DNA of 10,358 nt from Dysgonamonadaceae bacterium (lineage in GTDB: Bacteria > Bacteroidota > Bacteroidia > Bacteroidales > Azobacteroidaceae): contig JAIRRK010000175.1 of NCBI GenBank assembly GCA_031256015.1, positions 1 to 10,358 of the forward strand. Reading direction: 5' to 3'. Shown here piece after piece: positions 1-5,749 of the stretch. Positions within the stretch are counted from its first letter, which is position 1; every line of letters starts with the position of its first letter. The position numbers were made by a program, and so were the translations under genes. The notes under the pieces were generated by a model. It searched no databases, was not told the DNA's origin, and was given only the letters and a program-made list of their open reading frames with translations.

Positions 1-1314
1 TACGGCTCCGCTAAACAAGGATGGATGTCCGACGACCGAAAGAAGCCGTCGGAAAATATCTTTCCTCTGCTGGACGCCATCATAGAACATATCCCCGAAC
101 CCGAAGTCTTGGAAGGAACACTTCAAATGCAGATAACCTCGCTGGATTATTCCAATTATGTCGGCCGAATCGCCGTGGGAAGAGTTCACCGGGGAGAACT
201 GAAAGAAGGAATGGATATCGCCCTGTGCAAACGAGACGGAAGCATCGTGAAGTCGCGCATCAAAGAACTGAATGTGTTTACCGGATTGAGCCGAACAAGA
301 GTATCGTCGGTTAAATCAGGCGACATTTGTGCCGTAATCGGAATCGACGACTTCGAAATAGGCGATACAATCGCCGACCCCGAAACTCCCGAACCGCTGG
401 CTCCCATATCCATCGACGAACCTACTCTATCCATGTTGTTTACCATCAACGATTCGCCTTTCTTCGGCAAGGACGGGAAATATGTTACTTCACGTCATAT
501 ATACGACCGCCTGATGCGGGAACTGGATAAGAATCCGGCACTCAGGGTGATGCCGTCCGATTCGGCCGATGCGTGGATTGTGTACGGACGAGGAGTGCTG
601 CATCTGTCCGTTTTGATAGAAACCATGCGACGCGAAGGTTATGAATTGCAAGTCGGTCAGCCTCAGGTAATCATCAAAGAAAAGGAAGGCGTGAAACTGG
701 AACCGATAGAGCAATTAACCATTAATTTGCCGGAAGAATACTCGGGACGAATTATCGATATGGTGACTAAACGGAAGGGTGAAATGCAATTGATGGAGCG
801 GAAAAACGACCGTATTTATCTGGAATTTATCATTCCTTCGCGCGGAATCATCGGATTAACCAACCATGTTTTAACCGCTTCGGCAGGAGAAGCCGTTACG
901 GCTCATCGCTTTTTGGAGTATCAACCGTGGAAAGGAGAAATCGAAAAGCGGCAAAACGGCTCCATCATTGCGATGGAAACGGGAAATGCTTTCGCTTATG
1001 CCTTGGATAAATTACAAGACCGGGGGCGATTCTTCATTCATCCTCAAACGGATATTTATGCCGGGCAAATTGTCGGAGAACATACCAAAGAGGGCGATTT
1101 GGTTGTCAACGTCACCAAATCGAAGAAACTGACCAATGTTCGGGCATCCGGAAGCGATGATAAGGTGAAATTGGTTCCGCCCGTTATTTTCAGTCTGGAA
1201 CAATCGTTGGAGTACATCAAAGAAGACGAATACGTTGAGGTTACCCCCAATGCCATTCGATTGAGAAAAATTGTCCTGGATGAAAACGAAAGAAAGAAAC
1301 AAAGCAAAAAATAA
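1..1314 (+). CDS. typA: TypA/BipA ribosome-associated GTPase, C-terminal part (5' cut by window edge)
   Basis: The frame is open from base 1 and ends at TAA 1312-1314, giving 437 residues. TypA/BipA is about 600 residues, so most of the GTPase domain (about 165 residues) lies outside the window. The first residues, YGSAKQGW, match the G5-like end of the G domain. The rest follows TypA order: domain II beta-barrel (MQITSLDYSNYVGRIAVGR), an EF-G III-like domain with DEPTLSMLF and SPFFGKDGKYVTSR, GRGVLHLSVLIETMRREG, an EF-G V-like domain with IPSRGIIGL, and the TypA-specific C-terminal domain with LQDRGRFFIHP, KKLTNVRASGSDDKV and EYVEVTPNAIRLRK. Family knowledge: TypA binds the 70S ribosome and helps 50S assembly and stress or cold adaptation. 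The ATG at base 25 is internal, not the start. The gene stands alone on the plus strand and converges with the rest of the window. Confidence 0.97.
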   Translation, partial: YGSAKQGWMSDDRKKPSENIFPLLDAIIEHIPEPEVLEGTLQMQITSLDYSNYVGRIAVGRVHRGELKEGMDIALCKRDGSIVKSRIKELNVFTGLSRTRVSSVKSGDICAVIGIDDFEIGDTIADPETPEPLAPISIDEPTLSMLFTINDSPFFGKDGKYVTSRHIYDRLMRELDKNPALRVMPSDSADAWIVYGRGVLHLSVLIETMRREGYELQVGQPQVIIKEKEGVKLEPIEQLTINLPEEYSGRIIDMVTKRKGEMQLMERKNDRIYLEFIIPSRGIIGLTNHVLTASAGEAVTAHRFLEYQPWKGEIEKRQNGSIIAMETGNAFAYALDKLQDRGRFFIHPQTDIYAGQIVGEHTKEGDLVVNVTKSKKLTNVRASGSDDKVKLVPPVIFSLEQSLEYIKEDEYVEVTPNAIRLRKIVLDENERKKQSKK

Positions 1315-1343
1315 CGTGTTCGGCTATTGATTTGTACAAAAAT

Positions 1344-1378
1344 GAAGCAGCCGCCTTCCTCACGAAGACAGCTGCTTC
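1344..1378 (-). terminator. Hairpin just past typA, T-run on the minus strand
   Basis: GAAGCAGC (1344-1351) pairs perfectly with GCTGCTTC (1371-1378). Inside, after a 3x3 internal loop, CTTC (1355-1358) pairs with GAAG (1364-1367) around a 5-base loop. No T-run follows on the plus strand, but read on the minus strand the hairpin is followed by ATTTTTG (1343-1337). It therefore looks more like an intrinsic terminator for leftward transcripts than for typA. It could also be the last helix of a structured leftward RNA. Confidence 0.4.
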
Positions 1379-1415
1379 CACACAAATTAACAAAATAATC
1401 GAATATCGTTAATTG

Positions 1416-1545
1416 AAAAAAACCGAGTAAGATTCTGTTGCGCATCCGGCACTCTCCATGAACGACTGGCTTTGAATGCCGGAACAATCGCAACTACTCC
1501 TAATCTTTATTTTTTCATTAACCCACTCTATTGAGATATATTCGA
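1416..1545 (-). ncRNA. Candidate small RNA, or bidirectional terminator
   Basis: On the minus strand GAGTA (1499-1495) and GTTGCG (1494-1489), then CCGGCA (1482-1477), pair in order with TGCCGG (1451-1446), CGCAAC (1442-1437) and TACTC (1429-1425). Asymmetric internal loops separate the helices. The closing helix is followed by GG and seven T (1422-1416), a typical intrinsic terminator tail. A TAnnTTTG box ends at 1549, which would start an RNA near 1545, giving about 130 nt. On the plus strand the same stem, with AAGATT (1429-1434) and AATCTT (1502-1507) as an alternative base, is followed by six T at 1510-1515. A simple bidirectional terminator between convergent genes is therefore the rival reading. 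I do not recognise an Rfam family. Confidence 0.35.
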
Positions 1546-1548
1546 GGA

Positions 1549-1556
1549 CAAAGCTA
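1549..1556 (-). promoter_or_regulatory. Bacteroidetes -7-like box TAGCTTTG before the candidate small RNA
   Basis: Minus-strand TAGCTTTG fits the Bacteroidetes -7 consensus TAnnTTTG. A TTG lies 12 bases upstream, which is too close for the usual -33 element (about 20). Predicted start is near 1545. A box of this kind turns up by chance about once in 4 kb per strand, so the support is its position ahead of a stem with a T-tail. Confidence 0.3.
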
Positions 1557-1713
1557 ATAACTTTTTGTCAATATTTCATTGTTCAAACCCGCCCGGTTAT
1601 CTATCATCCCCCTTCTTTTTGCGTTTTTTTAATAAAAACAATGTTAAACCACGAGGAATTGCCTCATTGTGCTCAAATAACAGTCCGTTTTTGACTCGAC
1701 CCGACGGCAATGT

Positions 1714-1763
1714 CTTGGGGTAAATTTGCGAGCGGAGCGCAGCTCGGGGCAAATCGTCCCAAG
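1714..1763. repeat. 50-bp imperfect inverted repeat
   Basis: CTTGGG (1714-1719) pairs with CCCAAG (1758-1763), ATTTGC (1724-1729) with GCAAAT (1749-1754), and GAGC (1730-1733) with GCTC (1742-1745). Together they form a 16-bp interrupted stem. No T-run follows on either strand, so it is not a standard terminator. The left arm contains TAAATTTG, which also resembles a -7 box. It looks like a dispersed palindromic element, but only one copy is in the window. Confidence 0.55.
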
Positions 1764-1792
1764 CTTTGCAATCCGCGTTTTATTGGTTATGT

Positions 1793-1914
1793 CTTTGTCG
1801 TTTATCTGCACCTGCCGCAGACGGTCGTCTGCGCCCACCGCAGAGGGACGTCTGCGCTCACCGCAGATGAGCATCTGACCCGGAGTCAGACGAGCGTCTG
1901 ACTTGGAGTCAGAT
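1793..1914. repeat. 23-bp-period tandem array of small palindromes
   Basis: Units start at 1816, 1839, 1862, 1885 and 1908, exactly 23 bases apart, with a decayed unit at 1793. Each full unit is a 7-base left arm, a 4-base loop, a 7-base right arm and a 5-base spacer. Arms are CGCAGAC/GTCTGCG (1816), CGCAGAG/GTCTGCG (1839), CGCAGAT/ATCTGAC (1862) and GTCAGAC/GTCTGAC (1885), ending with a lone left arm GTCAGAT (1908). Loops are GGTC, GGAC, GAGC and GAGC. Arm bases change in paired fashion between units (GAC/GTC, GAT/ATC), and the outer bases switch from CGCAG to GTCAG midway, so pairing seems to be preserved. Confidence 0.75.
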
Positions 1915-1929
1915 AAATTGCCTGTTTCA

Positions 1930-2020
1930 ACACTCTCAGGCTGCGCCTTAGTTGTCGCACATAAATCGCCGTTCGAACGCCGGCAAAGCGCGGCCGTGAC
2001 GGATTAATCCGGCAGAGTGT
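1930..2020. repeat. Nested palindromes framed by a 7-bp inverted repeat
   Basis: ACACTCT (1930-1936) and AGAGTGT (2014-2020) are inverted repeats that frame two perfect palindromes, CGTTCGAACG (1970-1979) and CGGATTAATCCG (2000-2011). The block lies directly downstream of the DUF4625 gene, so it would form the 3' untranslated region of that transcript. No T-run marks it as an intrinsic terminator. It may be a decayed repeat element or a binding site; neither can be decided here. Confidence 0.4.
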
Positions 2021-2026
2021 CGGTAT

Positions 2027-2512
2027 TTAATGCTCGTGTTCGTGCTCGTGTTCGTCGTTCGAAAGGAATACGTTGCGGGCAAGCATCGATTCGTTTCCGG
2101 CTGCATCGAGGCAATAAACCAAAAAGTGATATTTACCCGGAATGGCGTTCCGAGGAATCATTATCTGATGATGATGAACATGTATCTTGCGTGTTTGAGA
2201 AACATCCCAACTCTCTTGGAATTTGAAGTGTTCGGTACCCTCTTCGGTCAGGCTTCTTAAAAGGCTGCTGCTGTGGTGATGCTCGTGGTCTTCTCCCCAA
2301 TGAATGTCTATTTTATATGACGACAGCATAACATCGTCTTCCAAATCCATATCAAAATGAACTCCGTGTTCATCTCCGATGGTTAATATTTCTCCCTCGG
2401 CGGGGTCATTCAAGGTAATAACGGGCGGATTTAAATCTGCATTGTTGTTATCACAAGCCGTAAATACTATTGTCAGGCTTAAAAAGCATAGATTAAATAT
2501 ATTATTTTTCAT
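2027..2512 (-). CDS. His-rich DUF4625-type lipoprotein
   Basis: 161 residues, ATG at 2512. A lipoprotein signal covers residues 1-19, with lipobox VFTAC and Cys20 as the lipidated residue, so the protein should be anchored in the cell envelope, probably facing the surface or periplasm. The body starts with PPVITLNDPAEGEI and ends in an Ig-like strand pattern (KYHFLVYCLDAAGNE), which fits the DUF4625 family of Bacteroidetes. Histidines are concentrated in three places: HWGEDHEHHH (about residues 71-80), KIHVHHH (about 110-116) and the final EHEHEHEH tail. These suggest reversible binding of Zn, Cu or Ni. Only one base separates its ATG from the stop of the upstream receptor gene, so translation is probably coupled. 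I infer a metal-capturing partner of that receptor. The metal is unknown. Confidence 0.85.
   Translation of the reverse strand: MKNNIFNLCFLSLTIVFTACDNNNADLNPPVITLNDPAEGEILTIGDEHGVHFDMDLEDDVMLSSYKIDIHWGEDHEHHHSSSLLRSLTEEGTEHFKFQESWDVSQTRKIHVHHHQIMIPRNAIPGKYHFLVYCLDAAGNESMLARNVFLSNDEHEHEHEH
2030..2053 (-). repeat. 12-bp direct repeat encoding the Glu-His tail
   Basis: On the minus strand two copies of a GAACACGAGCAC unit (the last codon is CAT instead of CAC) encode EHEHEHEH directly before the stop. A short in-frame repeat like this can lengthen or shorten by slippage without a frameshift, so tail length may differ between strains. Confidence 0.7.
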
Positions 2513-2513
2513 T

Positions 2514-4688
2514 TTATTTTTTGTTTTTGTTTGTTATGTTAAAACTGACCGGAACTTTCACTAAAACCAGAAAGTTTCGTCCGGGTTCCGGCATTTGTAT
2601 TTTCCTGTAAAAACTTAAATGATTGTAATACTGCGTATCGAAAATATTACGAATCGATAAGGTAAACTCCACAGGATTCGGGTTTACTTTTAAGTCGAAA
2701 CTGAACGACAAATTCATCAGGTTTACGCCCGGCGTTTTTGCTTCGTTCCGACTGATTCTATTCTGATTCGCAATCGCATGATGTTCTATTGTTATCGCTT
2801 TTGATTCGAATCTCCAAGACAACTCGTTTCGCCAACTTAAAGGGGGCGAAAAAGGCAGGGCGGTTTTTTCCTTTCTGTTGCAGGTATATACATAGTCGCC
2901 CGACGCATGATAGAAATAATTTCCGTAGAAGTTCCAATCGAGTTGCAGCTCTCCTCCGGCAAAGAAGGCTTCCGTTTCCGTATATCGGTACATTTGTCCG
3001 GCATGCGGTAAAATCGACCATTCTCCGGTCGGCTCCAAGTAGATGTAATTTCCGAACCAATTGAAGAAAGAGGAAGCCTCGAACGATATGTTTTTATTCT
3101 TGTATGAATAAGAAATATCGGCTTGCAGGCCCTTTTCCGAGCGAAGATTCGGATTGCCTTGTTCATGACGGAACGCTCCGTGATGAATGCCGTTGGCACC
3201 TAACTCGTGCGCTCCCGGAAGGCGGAAGCTTTTCCCCAAGTTAGCTTTCAGCAGGTGTTTTTCTGCTTGCCAAACCACTCCCAACAGGAAGGAAACATCG
3301 CCGAAATTGCGACTTACTTCATAACTTCTCACTTTATTTCTTTCGATTTCTTCCGGCGCATACGCTTGATTCTGCAAATAGGCTTCCAAATACGAATCGA
3401 CCGATGGTTCGATATCCACACTTCCCGAATCATAGCGGAGCCCTCCTCCGACAAACAACGACGGAGTTACTTGATACTCACTCATATAGAAGCCTCCGAT
3501 GGTTGCACGTTGATATTCCGGCAACAAAAACGAATATCCGCCGATGCGGTTATGCTGATACTGCACATCCACACCGGCGATGTGTTTCCAAATCGAAGAA
3601 GCATAATAATTCAGCTTCAGATTTGCATTGTAAGTATTCAAATGAAACATCAATTCTTTATCGGGGTCGATTTCCGGCACCGGTTGGCTGTCGTAATGCG
3701 TATGGAAAGTGCTCCATTCCTCCCGGTGATTATTCTGATACGCCAATTGAAAATAAATCGACAATCTTTCCCAATACTTTTGTTGACTTACAATCCATTT
3801 GAAATGATTAACGGTACTGAAAGGCAAATCGATATTCCTTTTGTTGCCGTCGTCGTTCAGGCGAGCCGAATCGGGAACTCCATGCGCTCCGGGAAAAAAC
3901 CCGGTCTTCTGATATACATTACTAATCGTACTCTCTATTTTGTATGTTCCTTTGCCGAAAGCGGTATAATTATAACTGTTTCGTTCGAATCCGGCCGTAT
4001 TTTTCAGTCGGCCGTTATTCAAAGGCATCTTCTGCGTCAAATACACCACGGCATCGGTCGGGACACGATAATCTCCAAAATGTTGCTCGGTATGACGAAA
4101 CAAGCTGAACAAACTCTTTTTCTTGATTCCGAGCATGAGGGAAGCGGCCAATGAAGCATTGATGCTTTTCCTGAGCCAAATAACTTCTCCGAGAAATTGA
4201 TCGGCATAAGGAATCACGGGCGGATTGAGTTTAATCACCCCGGCCATGGCATCGCTTCCATACAGGAGCGACGCGGGTCCCTTTTGAATGTTCGCTGAAG
4301 AATAATTAAACGGGTCAATCTCCAAAGCGTGATCGGCGCCCCATTGTTGTCCTTCTTGTTTGATGCCGTTCTCTACAACCGAAATGCGATTAAGGGCCAT
4401 TCCTCGTATCACCGGTTTGGAAAATCCCGAGCCTATATCCATTGATTGTATTCCCGGAAGTGTTGCCCACGTTTGAGGCAAGTTTCCCGAAAAGCTTTTC
4501 CGAAAGCTCTCTGCACTCATCACTTCCACCGGCAGAGTGTTCCTGCGTTGCTCCGAATCAATGGAAGAGTCGGAAACAACAATTTCGGATAATTCAATCA
4601 ACTTCAATGAATCGGCCCGTTGAGTCTGTGCCGATACCCATCCGTGCGAAAACAGCATCCATATACAAAGCATTGTATATCGATACAT
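2514..4688 (-). CDS. TonB-dependent outer-membrane receptor, probably for metal
   Basis: 724 residues, ATG at 4688 (a second ATG at 4673 would also keep the signal peptide). Residues 1-20 are a signal peptide ending VSA before Gln21. A TonB-box-like ELSEIVVSD lies at about 32-40, followed by the plug domain (about 48-155) with LPGIQSMDIGSGFSKPVIRGM, NRISVVENGIKQEGQQWG and QKGPASLLYGSDAMAGVI. The rest is beta-barrel, including the common GANGIHHGAFRHEQGNPNL segment and a final strand FLVLVKVPVSF. Eight residues (NITNKNKK) follow that aromatic end, where most such barrels stop. Family knowledge: these receptors import a ligand across the outer membrane using TonB/ExbBD energy. No carboxypeptidase-like N-terminal domain and no SusD partner are present, so a glycan role is unlikely. 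Neighbouring His-rich proteins point to metal or a metal complex. The substrate is an inference. Confidence 0.93.
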   Translation of the reverse strand: MYRYTMLCIWMLFSHGWVSAQTQRADSLKLIELSEIVVSDSSIDSEQRRNTLPVEVMSAESFRKSFSGNLPQTWATLPGIQSMDIGSGFSKPVIRGMALNRISVVENGIKQEGQQWGADHALEIDPFNYSSANIQKGPASLLYGSDAMAGVIKLNPPVIPYADQFLGEVIWLRKSINASLAASLMLGIKKKSLFSLFRHTEQHFGDYRVPTDAVVYLTQKMPLNNGRLKNTAGFERNSYNYTAFGKGTYKIESTISNVYQKTGFFPGAHGVPDSARLNDDGNKRNIDLPFSTVNHFKWIVSQQKYWERLSIYFQLAYQNNHREEWSTFHTHYDSQPVPEIDPDKELMFHLNTYNANLKLNYYASSIWKHIAGVDVQYQHNRIGGYSFLLPEYQRATIGGFYMSEYQVTPSLFVGGGLRYDSGSVDIEPSVDSYLEAYLQNQAYAPEEIERNKVRSYEVSRNFGDVSFLLGVVWQAEKHLLKANLGKSFRLPGAHELGANGIHHGAFRHEQGNPNLRSEKGLQADISYSYKNKNISFEASSFFNWFGNYIYLEPTGEWSILPHAGQMYRYTETEAFFAGGELQLDWNFYGNYFYHASGDYVYTCNRKEKTALPFSPPLSWRNELSWRFESKAITIEHHAIANQNRISRNEAKTPGVNLMNLSFSFDLKVNPNPVEFTLSIRNIFDTQYYNHLSFYRKIQMPEPGRNFLVLVKVPVSFNITNKNKK

Positions 4689-4736
4689 ACAGATTTATTT
4701 ATAAAGTTTGATTAGTTAATAATGAAGAAAGAATGT

Positions 4737-5057
4737 CTAACAAGCGGGGGGAGCCCGAAGGAAAATGGATGAGTATTCAACGAAAATTATCTCTTCTACT
4801 GTTTCTGCCGAAATATCGGCAATAAAGTTTCTCTCGAAAAGGTAGGGTTTTGACTCAACGACATGAAAAACAGTCAAAATGAAATGACAAATACTGCAAT
4901 TATTGTCGGCCTGATGTTGATTATTCGTTCGGTTTTCAGACCGATGTTCACAGACAGTCGAATCGTGAAAGTGTAAAACCTTCACCAAATACATGAAACT
5001 GAACGCAAAAAGCAGTATCCAATTCAATATGATAATATGCCGACTGTTTGTTTTCAA
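4737..5057 (-). CDS. Small His/Cys-rich membrane protein, unnamed family
   Basis: About 106 residues from TTG at 5057 (MKTNSRHIIILNW). The frame stays open to TTG codons at 5072 and 5087, but a TAnnTTTG box covers 5092-5085, so 5087 would fall inside the promoter. No ATG is available before the membrane segment. A basic N-terminus is followed by a hydrophobic segment (LNWILLFAFSFMYLV), then LHFHDSTVCEH, a polar Asn/His/Gln-rich stretch, and a C-x2-C knuckle (CSICHF), ending FLRAPPAC. I recall small Bacteroidetes proteins beside metal-related TonB receptors with the same plan: membrane anchor, HxH, CxxC, and a terminal RAPP or RGPP. They have no established function. The His and Cys residues would lie in the periplasm if the N-terminus is cytoplasmic. 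It is first in a unit with the receptor (48-base gap) and the lipoprotein; I infer a metal sensor or chaperone. Confidence 0.7.
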   Translation of the reverse strand: MKTNSRHIIILNWILLFAFSFMYLVKVLHFHDSTVCEHRSENRTNNQHQADNNCSICHFILTVFHVVESKPYLFERNFIADISAETVEEIIFVEYSSIFLRAPPAC

Positions 5058-5084
5058 TATAATAGTTTTCAAAAAAGGACGGGA

Positions 5085-5092
5085 CAAATGTA
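5085..5092 (-). promoter_or_regulatory. Bacteroidetes -7-like box TACATTTG for the metal unit
   Basis: Minus-strand TACATTTG matches TAnnTTTG and predicts a start near 5081, about 24 bases before the preferred TTG at 5057. A TTG at 5109-5107 is the nearest -33-like element but is only 14 bases upstream. The box lies 55 bases past the flavoprotein stop. No recognisable metal-repressor operator was found around it. Confidence 0.45.
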
Positions 5093-5146
5093 CATAAAAA
5101 TAATTTCAATTTCCATCCCCTTTTGTAGGTAATTAAGTAAAATGAT

Positions 5147-5728
5147 TCACGAACCGGAATGTATGGTTTTCAGAAGCCAACTCAACTGAATCCCTAAATC
5201 TTTCATATTTCTTAAACCTTCTTCGTCGTTATGAATTTCGCCCGGCATTTCTCCGATGCCGAAATTCCAGTATGTCGAGCCGGGAACAATCATTCCGCTA
5301 CCCAACATAAAACGATTCAATTCGTCATAAACCGTCACGGCTCCACCGCGGCGAACGCTGATAACGGCGGCTCCGACTTTGCGAGTCAAGGTACGACCTT
5401 GTCCAATCGTTGTCAGTCCCAATCGATCCATAAATGCTTTCATTTCCGCACTCACACTGGCGTAATAAGTAGGAGAAGCTAATATGATTCCGTCAGCTTG
5501 TTGTGCTTTCCGGATATATTCATTCATTCCATCTGTTTTAATAGAACATTGACCGTCTTTTGTGCGGAAGCAAGTATAGCAGGATGAACATCCTCGAAGT
5601 AATTTCCCGCCTAATTGAACCAATTCGACTTCAATTCCGGCTTCTCTAATCGGTTTAAATACTTCTTCAATTAATTGTTCCGTGTTTCCACCTTTACGCG
5701 GACTTCCATTAAATGCTACAATCTTCAT
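5147..5728 (-). CDS. Flavodoxin-fold NADPH-dependent FMN reductase / iron-sulfur flavoprotein
   Basis: 193 residues, ATG at 5728, TGA at 5147-5149. The N-terminus MKIVAFNGSPRKGGNTEQL is the phosphate-binding loop of the flavodoxin-like NADPH-dependent FMN reductase superfamily. SPTYYASVSAEMKAFMDR (about 85-102) is the second flavin-binding segment. Cys47, Cys50, Cys53 and Cys61 form CX2CX2CX7C, which fits the compact CX2CX2CX4-7C motif that holds a [4Fe-4S] cluster in iron-sulfur flavoproteins of the Methanosarcina Isf type. It is probably a cytosolic FMN-dependent electron-transfer protein or quinone or oxygen-stress reductase. Its electron partners cannot be told from sequence. It starts 21 bases after the glmM stop, so it is likely co-transcribed with glmM, though no functional tie is obvious. 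Confidence 0.9.
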   Translation of the reverse strand: MKIVAFNGSPRKGGNTEQLIEEVFKPIREAGIEVELVQLGGKLLRGCSSCYTCFRTKDGQCSIKTDGMNEYIRKAQQADGIILASPTYYASVSAEMKAFMDRLGLTTIGQGRTLTRKVGAAVISVRRGGAVTVYDELNRFMLGSGMIVPGSTYWNFGIGEMPGEIHNDEEGLRNMKDLGIQLSWLLKTIHSGS

Positions 5729-5749
5729 ATAAGTTTGGAATCCTTGAGT

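Larger units (their letters stand above)
1315..2026. other. 712-base intergenic region, palindrome-rich, no protein gene
   Basis: This lies between the convergent ends of typA and the DUF4625 lipoprotein gene. I find no convincing coding frame on either strand. The left part (to about 1650) is A+T-rich and holds two hairpin structures with adjacent T-runs. The right part (about 1700-2026) is clearly richer in G+C and is built largely of inverted repeats. The individual elements are listed separately. Confidence 0.7.

Noticed and set aside
1056..1493. Minus-strand open frame of 145 codons
   Set aside because: It overlaps typA antisense for most of its length and runs through the hairpins at 1344-1378 and 1425-1499. 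The protein has no family resemblance.
1505..1519. Three-codon leader peptide (ATG AAA AAA TAA) in the candidate leftward RNA
   Set aside because: So short a frame is expected by chance in A+T-rich DNA, and no downstream gene follows that it could regulate.
1721..1728. Plus-strand TAAATTTG as a promoter
   Set aside because: It is part of the left arm of the 1714-1763 hairpin and no plus-strand gene follows it.
1793..1914. Possible CRISPR array
   Set aside because: The 23-bp period includes only a 4-base loop and a 5-base spacer. There are no unique spacers of 30 bases or so, and no cas genes.
3207..4154. Plus-strand open frame of 315 codons
   Set aside because: It lies wholly opposite the TonB receptor gene, has no recognisable domain, and its composition is that of an antisense shadow.
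5088..5146. Terminator between the flavoprotein gene and the metal unit
   Set aside because: I found no stem followed by a T-run here, so read-through from the glmM cluster into the metal unit cannot be excluded.
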